DNA of 32,705 nt from a bacterium (Candidatus Blackallbacteria) CG13_big_fil_rev_8_21_14_2_50_49_14 (GTDB taxonomy: Bacteria; Cyanobacteriota; Sericytochromatia; UBA7694). Under the pieces are notes generated by a model that was not told where the DNA came from, searched no databases, and was given only the letters and a program-made list of their open reading frames with translations. The stretch covers positions 1-32,705 of the forward strand of contig PFGG01000032.1 of assembly GCA_002783405.1 (NCBI GenBank), given 5' to 3'. Of this stretch, positions 1 through 10,400 are shown in pieces. Made by a program: the position numbers and the translations under genes. How positions within the stretch are numbered: the stretch's first letter is position 1; each line of letters begins with the position of its first letter.

Positions 1-63
1 ACATGTGGCGGTGCGCCATTGTCTGTGATTAAACAGTATATTGAGCAACAAAAGCTGGAATGA
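1..63 (+). CDS. C-terminal end of a probable TnpB (IS200/IS605 family), cut by the window edge
   Basis: An open frame runs from the first base to a TGA at 61-63 and encodes 20 residues (TCGGAPLSVIKQYIEQQKLE). The peptide alone is too short to identify. Its assignment rests on what follows: a densely base-paired segment and a perfect hairpin, the layout seen downstream of tnpB genes, where the omega-RNA overlaps or follows the 3' end of the gene. The other window edge also holds a tnpB start. Whether the two belong to copies of the same element cannot be told, because the visible parts do not overlap. It could instead be the tail of an unrelated gene. Confidence 0.45.
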   Translation, partial: TCGGAPLSVIKQYIEQQKLE

Positions 64-179
64 GCGGCGGAATGCCGCTATCGCACTTCACCCCCTGCCA
101 AGCCTGTCGGCTATGACAGGAGCACTATGCGATGGTTTGGTAGACTATTGGGTCAGGCACCCTACGGGCATAAACTACG
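64..179 (+). ncRNA. Candidate TnpB guide RNA scaffold (omega-RNA / reRNA)
   Basis: Directly after the stop codon the sequence folds into nested stems. GCGGC (64-68) pairs with GCCGC (74-78). ATCGCA (80-85) pairs with TGCGAT (128-133) and encloses CCTGTC (103-108) paired with GACAGG (115-120). A short CCC/GGG stem lies near 161-169. No frame is open across it. TnpB nucleases use an RNA made from the transposon right end, with the guide taken from flanking DNA, so this position and structure fit. The exact 3' limit and the start of the guide cannot be set without other copies of the element. Confidence 0.5.
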
Positions 180-217
180 CTTGAGAATCTCCTCCCTCAA
201 GGAAGGAGATTCTCAAG
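180..217. repeat. Perfect 14-bp inverted repeat, likely right end of the IS element
   Basis: CTTGAGAATCTCCT at 180-193 is the exact complement of AGGAGATTCTCAAG at 204-217, around a 10-base loop. No run of T follows on either strand, so an intrinsic terminator is less likely than a transposon-end hairpin. Subterminal hairpins are what the single-strand transposase TnpA recognises in IS200/IS605 elements. No TnpA gene is visible, so the element may depend on one elsewhere. Confidence 0.5.
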
Positions 218-255
218 CTGAACGTTATAGGCTAGCTGGGATTTTTGAACGGTTA

Positions 256-264
256 TGCTAAAAT
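256..264 (+). promoter_or_regulatory. Extended -10 promoter element (TGCTAAAAT)
   Basis: TGC directly followed by TAAAAT lies 34 bases before the receiver gene start at 299. No -35 hexamer is found at 16-18 bases. A GGAG ribosome site at 287-290 sits 8 bases before the ATG. The same TGC-extended -10 occurs upstream of other genes in the window. Confidence 0.45.
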
Positions 265-298
265 TCGAACAGTTGATTAGCGACTTGGAGTAGAAACA

Positions 299-1213
299 AT
301 GTTGAAAGTACTGGCTATTGATGATACCCTCACCAATTTAGAACTCGTGAAAGAAATGCTCTTAAGCCAGGAGTTTGAAGTAGCAACGGCTTCAAATGGC
401 CAGGAAGGCATTGAAACAGCCCGTTCGTTTTACCCTGACCTGATCATCTGTGATATTGAAATGCCTGAGGTGGACGGTTTTCAGGTGCTTGAGACCTTGC
501 GAGCCCAGGATGATTTCAAACATACGCCTTTTGTTTTTTTGACAGGGGTCAATACCCAGGAAAGTATTGACCGTGGCGCTGATTTAGGGGCTGATGATTA
601 TCTGCTGAAGCCCTTTACGCTCAAAAAACTGATCAGCACTGTCACCACCAGCTTTAAAAAAGCCCAGGCCTTGAAAGAAACCTATCAACAGCATTCCGTG
701 ACCGTTGAAGAAAACCTGGAGAAGGTTAAAATGTATGACTCGGTGACTGGGTTGCTGAACTCTACCACCATGGGTACCCATTTTATTGAAATTCAAGCTC
801 AGTTGGGTGATCTGAGCCTGGCTGTCATTACCTTCAGTATTGACAGGATTGAGTCTTATTTTGACCAATCTCCCACTTTGGGGCAAACCATCTCTAAGTT
901 TGCCGCGAATCAGCTCAAAAAACAGTATGGTTCCCAAGAAAACTATCTCTATTATTTGGGGCACCAAAATTATTTGGCCTTGGTGCCTTTTAATCAGCAA
1001 AACTCAAAATTAACACAATCTCTGGAACGTCTGATTTATCAGACGATTCAACCCCTGCGCATTGGTCGCTATGATGTTGAAGTTTCTCTGCGTGCAGGCA
1101 TCAGTCTGAATGGAATAGATGGGTACGATTTACCTGAGCTGATGCGCAAGGCCAACCTGGCCAGGGTGCAGGCCCAGAAACAAACTGATAAAAACTATGC
1201 ATTTTATGTTTAA
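299..1213 (+). CDS. Response regulator with CheY-like receiver and degenerate GGDEF domain
   Basis: The 304-residue protein starts with a complete receiver domain (about 1-120): acidic pair D8/D9, phosphoacceptor D52 in CDIEMP, switch threonine T82 and K104 in LKPF. After a helical linker, residues 145-300 match a diguanylate cyclase fold (YDSVTGLLN at 146-154, FSIDRIESYFD at 179-189, VSLRAGIS at 262-269). The catalytic GGDEF is replaced by GHQNY (221-225), so cyclic di-GMP synthesis is very unlikely. It may bind GTP or partner proteins instead. No transmembrane segment is seen, so it should be cytosolic and driven by a separate kinase. The start is supported by GGAG 8 bases upstream. A decayed second receiver gene lies just downstream. 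Confidence 0.88.
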   Translation: MLKVLAIDDTLTNLELVKEMLLSQEFEVATASNGQEGIETARSFYPDLIICDIEMPEVDGFQVLETLRAQDDFKHTPFVFLTGVNTQESIDRGADLGADDYLLKPFTLKKLISTVTTSFKKAQALKETYQQHSVTVEENLEKVKMYDSVTGLLNSTTMGTHFIEIQAQLGDLSLAVITFSIDRIESYFDQSPTLGQTISKFAANQLKKQYGSQENYLYYLGHQNYLALVPFNQQNSKLTQSLERLIYQTIQPLRIGRYDVEVSLRAGISLNGIDGYDLPELMRKANLARVQAQKQTDKNYAFYV

Positions 1214-1232
1214 GTGAAAGTAAGGTCAAAAC

Positions 1233-1346
1233 GTGAGCTGGTCTCCACCCAAGATTCAAATTGTCGTGCTTGATGATAACCCGTTGAACAATTAGATGGT
1301 TGCATTTTTTCTCAAGCTTAGTTTCGAAATACTGAGTGTCTGCAAA
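1233..1346 (+). pseudogene. Remnant of a second receiver-domain gene, with in-frame stop and truncated
   Basis: From a GTG at 1233 the frame reads VSWSPPKIQIVVLDDNPLNN, then TAG at 1293, then MVAFFLKLSFEILSVCK. This is the beginning of a CheY-like receiver: a beta-1 strand ending in the acidic pair DD, the usual NPxN after it, helix 1, and beta-2 FEIL. It lacks about one residue before FEIL and stops before the phosphoacceptor strand, where the isocitrate dehydrogenase terminator begins. I infer that a response regulator gene once followed the intact one at 299-1213 and was lost by deletion plus a nonsense mutation. No other recognisable part remains. Confidence 0.6.
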
Positions 1347-1351
1347 CAAAA

Positions 1352-1380
1352 GCGCCCGTCAGATATTTTCTGACGGGCGC
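1352..1380 (-). terminator. Rho-independent terminator of isocitrate dehydrogenase
   Basis: GCGCCCGTCAGA (1352-1363) pairs perfectly with TCTGACGGGCGC (1369-1380) around a 5-base loop. On the minus strand the stem is followed by TTTTGTTTG, giving a usable U-run. It lies 15 bases past the stop codon of the gene at 1396-3606. Confidence 0.85.
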
Positions 1381-1395
1381 TGCTTGTGCCAAGGT

Positions 1396-3652
<2,257 letters not shown>

Positions 3653-3683
3653 AGACTTCCTTTCTCATGGTGTGTGATGTTGC

Positions 3684-3692
3684 ATTTTAGCA
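3684..3692 (-). promoter_or_regulatory. Extended -10 promoter element for icd (TGCTAAAAT)
   Basis: Read on the minus strand, TGC is directly followed by TAAAAT about 78 bases before the icd start. No convincing -35 is present at 16-18 bases. The rest of the region between here and the kinase gene at 3880 shows no gene; a TATACT at 3856-3861 could be a -10 for the kinase but lacks a partner. Confidence 0.45.
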
Positions 3693-3879
3693 TGAATGCT
3701 GAATTAGACGGGGAAAAGCAAGCACAAAAGACAATTCTGAAAAATGCAATGACCTGCATAGGTTTTTCTGAATGATCAGCTTGGGAGGGGCGGCCGTAAG
3801 GGGGAGGCGCGTTTGCCTAAATTGAATTTTCTGGCCGGGTTTTGTCTTTTTTGGATATACTATTAGATACGGATTTTTT

Positions 3880-5496
3880 ATGAAAAAGAAACATTTACAA
3901 ACCTTTCGCCCCGGCTTTAGCCGTCCAGAGTTTTCGATTGCCTTGATTTACCTGAATATGGGCCTGCTCTGGATTTTCTTCTCTGATCAGCTTTTGGCAA
4001 ATTACCAGACGCAAAAAGGTTTTATTTATGTTTTTTTGACGGCAGGCTTGCTTTGGGGATTGGTTCGCTTTTTTAATCAATCGCTGCAACGTCAGCGGGC
4101 TTATTATCGCTTGCTTTTTTTGCAAAACCCGCTTCCGATGTGGAATTGTGACCCCAGTGATGGTCAGATTCTGGATAGCAATCAAGCCGCTTGCAGCCAG
4201 TATGGTTACAGCGTAAGTGAATTTGCGAGCATGCGCTTGGGAAATCTCGAAAAACAAGAGCTGGATCAGGCTTTTCAGGCCTGGCATCAGGGCTTGAAAA
4301 AGATTGAGTTGGAGCTTCAGACCCGTGATGCGAAAACCTTGGATGTGCAATTGCATTTTCAGGAAACGCCCGAGGGGCTTTTAGTCGCAGCCTATGACCT
4401 GCAGGAGCATAAACAGATGCAGGAGCGTTTGTTTTCTGAAGTCCAGTCATTGCAGCATTTTCAGCAAACGATTCAGTCGGCCTCGGTTTTGGCCCTCTTA
4501 GATGCGCAAAGCCGTATTCTTGAGTCGAGTTCCAACCTGACCCAGCTCAGCGGTTTGTCGCAAACCGAGATTTTGGGACGCAGGTTGGCGGGTATCAGTC
4601 GCAGTATGCAGCCTGAGTGGTCTGAACTGATGGCCCAGATTCAGCCGGGTATTCCCCTGCATGCCGAGGTGTCTTTGGCCCATGGTTGGGTGAGTTTTTT
4701 ACTTTTGAAATATACAGAAGATCAACGAGAGCGTTTTCTTTTACTTGGCCAGGAAATTACGTCGCTTAAAAATCTGCAGACAGAGCTCTGGGCCATTACC
4801 CGTCGACTGGTGGAGCAAAACCAGGACTTGCGCCAATTCGCACGGATTGTTTCTCATAATCTGCGCGCACCTGTTGCCAATCTGCTGGGTTTGTCGGCGC
4901 TTTTAAGAGATGCAGAGGCTGAAGAATCAACACTTTTGACCGAGAAAATTCATGATTCGGCTGAGCAGATTGATTTGCGTCTGCGAGAATTGAATACCCT
5001 TTTGCAGAAAAAAGGCAGTTCTCAGCAGAACCGTACCTGGATTGAGCTGCCCAAGCTGCTTCAGGAAGTTCATGATGAATTGAATCTAAGCAATTTGAGT
5101 GTAGGCTGCGAAATTCGCACTGATTTTCAGCTTGAAAAGATCTATGGCATTGCGCCCTATCTTCACAGTATTTTGTTCAATCTTCTGGCCAATGCCTATA
5201 AATACCGTGATGCTGAGCGCCCTCTGAAAATTCAGATCAGCACAGAAATTTTGGAGCAAAAGATTTTACTCAAAGTTTCAGACAATGGTCTGGGGATCGA
5301 TCTCAAGCAGTTTAAGGATCAGGTCTTTGGTCTTTATAAACGGTTTCACCCTGAAATAGAAGGGCATGGTCTGGGGCTCTATCTGGTCAAGACCCAAACT
5401 GAGATGCTTGGGGGGAAAATTGAAGTTGAAAGTGCATTGGGCCAAGGCACTACGTTTTTATTGTATTTTCCGCAGTTGGATCCTGATCAGGATTGA
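3880..5496 (+). CDS. Membrane-bound PAS-containing sensor histidine kinase
   Basis: 538 residues. Two transmembrane helices (about 18-38 and 47-65) enclose a short segment with LWIFFSD. A PAS-like domain follows (about 75-180), then a second divergent PAS (about 195-295), a coiled linker, and the kinase core. The HisKA box is IVSHNLRAP with H326. The ATPase domain has the N box (ILFNLLANAYKY, N434/N438), G1 box DNGLGID (468-474) and G2 box GHGLGL (495-500). It has no receiver, so it must pass phosphate to a separate protein. The convergent single-domain regulator at 5450-5947 overlaps its 3' end and is the obvious candidate. The signal sensed is unknown. The ribosome site is weak. Confidence 0.92.
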   Translation: MKKKHLQTFRPGFSRPEFSIALIYLNMGLLWIFFSDQLLANYQTQKGFIYVFLTAGLLWGLVRFFNQSLQRQRAYYRLLFLQNPLPMWNCDPSDGQILDSNQAACSQYGYSVSEFASMRLGNLEKQELDQAFQAWHQGLKKIELELQTRDAKTLDVQLHFQETPEGLLVAAYDLQEHKQMQERLFSEVQSLQHFQQTIQSASVLALLDAQSRILESSSNLTQLSGLSQTEILGRRLAGISRSMQPEWSELMAQIQPGIPLHAEVSLAHGWVSFLLLKYTEDQRERFLLLGQEITSLKNLQTELWAITRRLVEQNQDLRQFARIVSHNLRAPVANLLGLSALLRDAEAEESTLLTEKIHDSAEQIDLRLRELNTLLQKKGSSQQNRTWIELPKLLQEVHDELNLSNLSVGCEIRTDFQLEKIYGIAPYLHSILFNLLANAYKYRDAERPLKIQISTEILEQKILLKVSDNGLGIDLKQFKDQVFGLYKRFHPEIEGHGLGLYLVKTQTEMLGGKIEVESALGQGTTFLLYFPQLDPDQD

Positions 5497-5947
5497 GCTT
5501 TTTCTCAAGCAAGGCTTTTAATTGCGTTAACAGCAAGGGTTTGATCAAATAATCCTCGATAAAAGGAAATTTTTGACAGGCCACCTGGTCTTCGGTTTGC
5601 AGTGAAGACGTCAAAATTGCCAGGCGTGTGGGAGGGTAAAGGGGATAAAAGGATTTCGCATAGACTTTAAGAAAACCAAAACCATCCATTACTGGCATTT
5701 GCAGATCCAGTAAAATCAGATCCGGAAATGTTTCTTCATTCAATTTTGATAAGCCCTCTTGGGCTTTCTCACCATTGCTGTAATAAGTGAACTGATAAGA
5801 GCCCAGGCGTTTCAAAAGGCCTGAAACCAAAATCTCTGCGATCTCGTCATCATCAATCAGACAGATATGTTTGGTTTTAAGCTTTTGCTCAGAAGGTTGA
5901 AGCGACATTTTAAACTGCTTTCTAGAGTGAAGTTCGGGGATGTTCAT
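5450..5947 (-). CDS. Single-domain CheY-like response regulator
   Basis: 165 residues, nearly all one receiver domain (about 25-150): acidic residues IDDDE (31-35), phosphoacceptor D81 in LLDLQMP, T113 in ILTSS, K136 in IKP. No output domain, so it should act by protein contact or in a phosphorelay. It is convergent with the histidine kinase gene and overlaps its last 47 bases, an odd arrangement for a cognate pair. The start is uncertain. The first ATG (5947) has AAAGGG 4 bases upstream but also overlaps a perfect TATAAT (5946-5951). If that is the -10, translation must begin at the second ATG (5908, MSLQPSE), which still keeps the whole domain. Confidence 0.9.
   Translation of the reverse strand: MNIPELHSRKQFKMSLQPSEQKLKTKHICLIDDDEIAEILVSGLLKRLGSYQFTYYSNGEKAQEGLSKLNEETFPDLILLDLQMPVMDGFGFLKVYAKSFYPLYPPTRLAILTSSLQTEDQVACQKFPFIEDYLIKPLLLTQLKALLEKKLNPDQDPTAENTIKT
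5480..5493. repeat. 14-bp perfect palindrome in the 3' overlap of kinase and regulator
   Basis: ATCCTGATCAGGAT reads the same on both strands. It lies inside the shared 3' ends of the two convergent genes and makes both proteins carry PDQD (kinase C-terminus DPDQD; regulator NPDQDP). No classical terminator is seen between the genes. Confidence 0.6.
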
Positions 5948-5989
5948 TATACCCTTTCATGCCTAAAATCACTGAACTTTGACTCGATC

Positions 5990-6019
5990 TTGGGGGGGGG
6001 TTCGTGGATCTGGTATGAT
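5990..6019 (+). promoter_or_regulatory. Promoter of the TPR protein, with a 9-G run in the spacer
   Basis: TTGGGG (5990-5995) and an extended -10, TGG TATGAT (6011-6019), are separated by 18 bases. Nine consecutive G (5992-6000) span the -35 and the spacer. A change in the length of this homopolymer would change the spacing. A GGTGATC ribosome site (6051-6057) precedes the ATG at 6062. Confidence 0.45.
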
Positions 6020-6061
6020 GAAACATTGAAAAACAAGCTGATACAGGATGGGTGATCTTTT

Positions 6062-6871
6062 ATGCGTCTTAAACAGGCCTTGCTGACAGGGGTTCTGCTG
6101 TTGAGCAGTGCGGGTGTCTTTGCCGCAGATCTTGAAACTTATTATACGCAGGCCAATCAATATCTTTCCAAGGGCGAGTTTGTCAAAGCCATTGCAGCCT
6201 ATACCGAGGTGATCAAGCGCGATCCCAATCAGGCCGATGCCTATTTTAACCGTGCAGGGGCTTACAGCCGACTCAAAAAATACACTGAGGCCCTGGCGGA
6301 TTATTCCAAAGCGATTGAGCAGGTTCCCACCGATGGGGAAGCCTATGGTAACCGGGGCCTGATCTATACGACCTTGGGAAAATACACGCAAGCGCTAGAA
6401 GATTTTAATCTTGCGGTTCAACTTTTGCCTGATGATGCCGTTCAAAAACACAACCGTGCGGTTGTGTTTCAGCATTTGAACCAGCATGAAGAAGCACTTG
6501 CCGATTTCAATGCCGCTTTAAAAATGGATGCTCAATATTTTAAAGCTTATAGCAACCGGGCCCGTACATTGATTGCCCTGCATAAGTATGCGCAGGCTTT
6601 GGATGATCTGAACCAGGCGCTCAAAGGGGATGCCAAAGATGCCCAAAGCTGGTTCCGGCGCGGACAGGTTTATTTTGCCCTGCAGAAATACAGTCCGGCT
6701 ATTCAGGATTATACCCAGGCCCTGAAGCTCTCACCTGGCATGTCTGCGGCTTGGTACAGTCGGGGAACTGCCTGGATGATGCTGAAGAACTGCCCCAAGG
6801 CCCAGGCAGATTTTGCCCAAGCCTGTAAGCATGGGGATGCCCAGGCCTGTAAAGCCAAGTGCGAGCTCTGA
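6062..6871 (+). CDS. Exported protein of seven tetratricopeptide repeats
   Basis: 269 residues. Residues 1-21 are a Sec signal peptide with cleavage probably after VFA (position 21), so the protein acts in the periplasm or outside. The rest is seven gap-free 34-residue TPR units from residue 24 to the C-terminus, each with the usual N-R/G-x-x-Y and A-L-x-D-Y/F pattern. The last repeat holds four cysteines (244, 255, 263, 267) in a CKHGDAQACKAKC tail, similar to ends of other TPR/Sel1 proteins. TPR units bind partner proteins; which partner cannot be read from the sequence. It stands alone, between convergent neighbours. GGTGATC about 5 bases before the ATG supports the start. Confidence 0.88.
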   Translation: MRLKQALLTGVLLLSSAGVFAADLETYYTQANQYLSKGEFVKAIAAYTEVIKRDPNQADAYFNRAGAYSRLKKYTEALADYSKAIEQVPTDGEAYGNRGLIYTTLGKYTQALEDFNLAVQLLPDDAVQKHNRAVVFQHLNQHEEALADFNAALKMDAQYFKAYSNRARTLIALHKYAQALDDLNQALKGDAKDAQSWFRRGQVYFALQKYSPAIQDYTQALKLSPGMSAAWYSRGTAWMMLKNCPKAQADFAQACKHGDAQACKAKCEL

Positions 6872-6969
6872 TTGCGGTTTAAACTTCAGGAACGTGGGGA
6901 AGAAGCCTTTCGAGTAGCGTCACTCTACCCTCTGCTCTTTGGCAATAACGGCAATTCAGGCTTGGGTTT

Positions 6970-7404
6970 TTAATTCTCGGGCTCAGGCGCTTTGAAGCGC
7001 ACATTGAGCGTTCCGGGGCGTTTGCGCTGCCGGGGCGGTAAAATTTTCAGCTGTTTGCGCCAGGTTTCCCGGTAAGTTCGCAGGGTGTGGGTGAACTCTG
7101 CAATCGCCTGGGGATCACTTCCCCCTTGACGAAACAAGCGGCTGAGTTTTTGAGAGAGTTGCTCATGGCTGAGATACAGTTGTTGGTAGGCTTCATCATG
7201 GGAGTGAATAAAGATCGCGAGCAAATGGGTCAGAATCTGGCTGGCGATCGAAAGCCGCTGACGGGCAGCATGGGGGTTGAGGGTGCTGGCGGCCTGGGCC
7301 TGCTCCAGCACCTGCAAGAGTTTATCATAAAGCAATAAAATCGCGCGGGGCACAGAGGCTGTATCGACCTGGGCCCTGCGGTAGGCTTCATCCGGGGTTT
7401 GCAC
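6970..7404 (-). CDS. FliS-like export chaperone coupled to the giant protein
   Basis: 144 residues, all helical by pattern. Residues 7-37 (YRRAQVDTASVP then AILLLYDKLLQVLEQA) match the N-terminal signature of FliS, the flagellin chaperone that keeps subunits unfolded for export by the flagellar type III apparatus. The rest, with amphipathic helices and a basic, proline-rich tail (about 120-144), is less conserved. It starts with GTG, whose G is the last base of the upstream TAG stop (TAGTG), so translation is coupled to the 1955-residue protein. No flagellin or FliD gene is nearby. I infer a dedicated chaperone for the giant protein rather than the housekeeping FliS. It has no cysteine. No clear terminator follows. 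Confidence 0.65.
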   Translation of the reverse strand: MQTPDEAYRRAQVDTASVPRAILLLYDKLLQVLEQAQAASTLNPHAARQRLSIASQILTHLLAIFIHSHDEAYQQLYLSHEQLSQKLSRLFRQGGSDPQAIAEFTHTLRTYRETWRKQLKILPPRQRKRPGTLNVRFKAPEPEN

Positions 7405-10400
7405 TAGTGACGGCCTGAGGTTTTGTTGGCGCGGGCCTGGCGAATTTCCTGATTGCGATCTGCGATATATTTTTGAATCTGAGCACGTTCTTCCGCTGAA
7501 AGCGTGGCATTGAATTCATTGCGCTGTGCTGGCGTGAGCCCATTATACAGTCCACGCATCAGGTTGCGTTCTTCAGTATCAACAGAATCAAAGAAACCGT
7601 TGCGGCGGCTGAGATAGGCGCTCATGACCGCACGGTTGCCAATCGGCAGGGTTTTGAAATCTTTCATGCCCGCCAGCCCTTTTTTAATCACGGTATCTGC
7701 GTCTTTGCCCGTTGAGGCCAGAATCTTGCGCAATTGGGCCGCTGAGGCCTCGCTGAAGATTTTTTGCAGGGCAGGGGCGCTTAAATCTTCAACCATGTCT
7801 TCGATTTGCCCTTCTTTGCGGGCCTGGCCCGTGCGGGGATCATGAAAAAGGCGCTGCTCAATTTTCTCTTGCGCACGGGCTTGGGCCTGGGCATTGTACT
7901 GGGGGGTATCGGTATAGGCAAAATCCAGTTCCAGGCTGCCCTTGGGAGAAATATGCAGGCTTTGAATCTGTAAATTATCTTGGTGCAGGGCTTGATCGGT
8001 CAGTTCGTTCAGGGAGAGATTCAGGCTGTTGCCCTCCCGGTTGATATCCAGCAGGTAATTATTCAACTGACTTTCGGCAATGCGGGTGGCCAGCCCCTTG
8101 GCGCTGATAAACCCAAGCAGCTTGGCCTTGTCCACTGAGAGTCTGACATTTTCACCCTGAAGATCGATGTTGACCAGGCCATCTGCCAGAAAATGGTCGA
8201 TTTTGGTTTGAATTTTGCCGTCTTTGAGTTCGACCTCAACCTTTGCCCCTACGCCCAGCTGTTTGAGCTGATTGGCAACCACGGCTTGCAGAGCCTGGTT
8301 AAAAGCGGGTTGTTTGGGCTGAAAACTGGCATGGCCCGTTACTTCGACTTCGGGGGTCTTTCCTTCGGCGCTGGAAAGGCTCAGGCGATTGAGATTCAAA
8401 TCGACCTTGGCATCGCCCAATTGGGTTTCAAGATCGGGCAGGCGGAAATGCCCTTGCAGTTCCTGATCGCTGCTCAAGGCATTGGCTGCACCTGCTTTGG
8501 CGCGTACAGAACCCTCAGAAAGTTGAATCGTGACAGTATCATTGCTGAAGAGACCAGGAGCGCCTTCTTTGCCCCAGCGTTCTGAAATCGTGGTCAAAAT
8601 CCGGCGGGCATCGGGGCTGTTGGTGAGTACCTGCCCCAGTTTTTCGCTTTTGATCTGCAGGCTGCCCGTGATCTTGTCGAGACTGAAGCCTTGGGCGCTG
8701 AGTTCTCCATCGCGTGCCGCTATCTGGCTGAGATTGAGCTGCCCAGAAATTTTACCTGTCTGCATGGGAGTACTGGCATCAGCGCTGAGATCGGCTGAAA
8801 CCTGGGCTGCACTGACCTGTCCTTTTTGTGCTTTTAAATTGCTGAGCAAGCCATTTTCAAGCGTGACGCCCATTTCTGATTCCTGCTGCCCTTCCCGCTT
8901 CAGGGTGGTGCGGGCCGAGCCCGCAAGTCTGGCTTGATCAAGTTGAACCTTGCCCCCGCCACTGGTCAGGGCGTTGATCTCTACTTGGGCCTGGCCCTTG
9001 GCACTGGCTTGGGTGGCTTTGCCCTGTGCGTCTTTGCCATCGCGCTCAGTAGAAACCTGGCCCTGAATACGGGTTTCTTGAAAAGTGACCTCTTGAGGGG
9101 TTGAGGCAATGCTGACGATCTCCGCTTCAGCGTCAACCTCAGTGCGTTGTCCGCTGGCTTTGTCTTCGAGTCTGGCATGGCCCTGCTGGTGTAGCCCTTG
9201 AATCCTGAGTTCAGAATCTTTGGCATTTTGCAAATTGCGGCGGCTGCTGATCTCTGCAAAACCGCCCTGGGTCTGTAAGGAAGAGTTACTGCCGTCGGCC
9301 TCTTGAATAGTGGCTTCCAGGCTGCCATCGGCTTTGCCGAAATGAGAGCGGACTTCACTGTCGGTTTGGGTTAAAAAACCTGCCCCCCCTTGGGCGGTTC
9401 CGTGAAGATTGAGCTGGGTTCCGGCCTGGTTGGCCTGACCTTGAAGATCGGCGCTGTAGCGCTCCCATTCTGCCCCCATGCCTTGGGCATTCTGATTCAG
9501 TTTCAGGTTGTCCTGGCTGGCTGTGAGTTGGGCCGTGGCCCTGCCCTTTTCACCTTGAATTTCTACCTGGGCTGTCGTGCTGATCCCGTGAAGGTTCATC
9601 AACAGGGACTGATCGTTGCGTTCCCATTGGCTGCCCGTGCTGCTGGCCTGAACTGAAAGTGTGGCTTCGCCGTTTTCGAGCACTTGGGTAAACTGGTAGA
9701 TATTTTCCACCAGTTTGGAAAAGGTCTGATCATTGAGCAGCCCCACCATGCGCTCGACTTGATCGGCACTGACACCCAAATCGCGTGAAAGACTTGCCAA
9801 TTGTTCGGGATTGGCGGAGCTGAACATTTGTGAAAGTTGTTTCTGGCCAAAGGCCTGCACAAACTGCTCAAACTGGTCGCGGTTGATCCCCAGGGCCTGC
9901 AAGCGTTCTTGCAGATTGTTTTTGAAATCGCCCAGAATCTTGCGTACCTCTGCTACCTTTGCGGCATCGAGGTGGGTATGGGCTTGCCCTTGGGCTTCGA
10001 GCTTGCCTGTTTCCAAGCGTTGGCCCTGATCGTCGAGTGTGGCCTTGAGGTTTTCGGCTCGGGCCGAGAGATCGGCAAATTCAGAGCCATCGTTGCGGTA
10101 GGCTTGAAGCTGGCCTGTGGCGGTTTGGGTTTGAATCGTGGTCTGCCCTGCGCTTTGTTCCACACTGCCTGCTTGGATATCCACCTGCCCTTTGAGCAGC
10201 GTTTGGCCCTTTGAACTCTTGACTTGGCCTTGGGCGTGTAATTCGGCTTGGTTTAAATGGGCGCTGTCTTGGTTGGCTTCGAGCTTGCCCTGGCCAGACA
10301 GATTCAGGGCCAGGGTTTCGGCTTGGTTCAGCCCTTGCATAAATTCGCTGGTTTTGAGCAGTTCCTGAAATTTGGGGTGCCAGAGCAGTTCATTGGCTGA

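Noticed and set aside
299-1213. Active diguanylate cyclase
   Set aside because: The GGDEF loop is GHQNY, which lacks the catalytic acidic residues.
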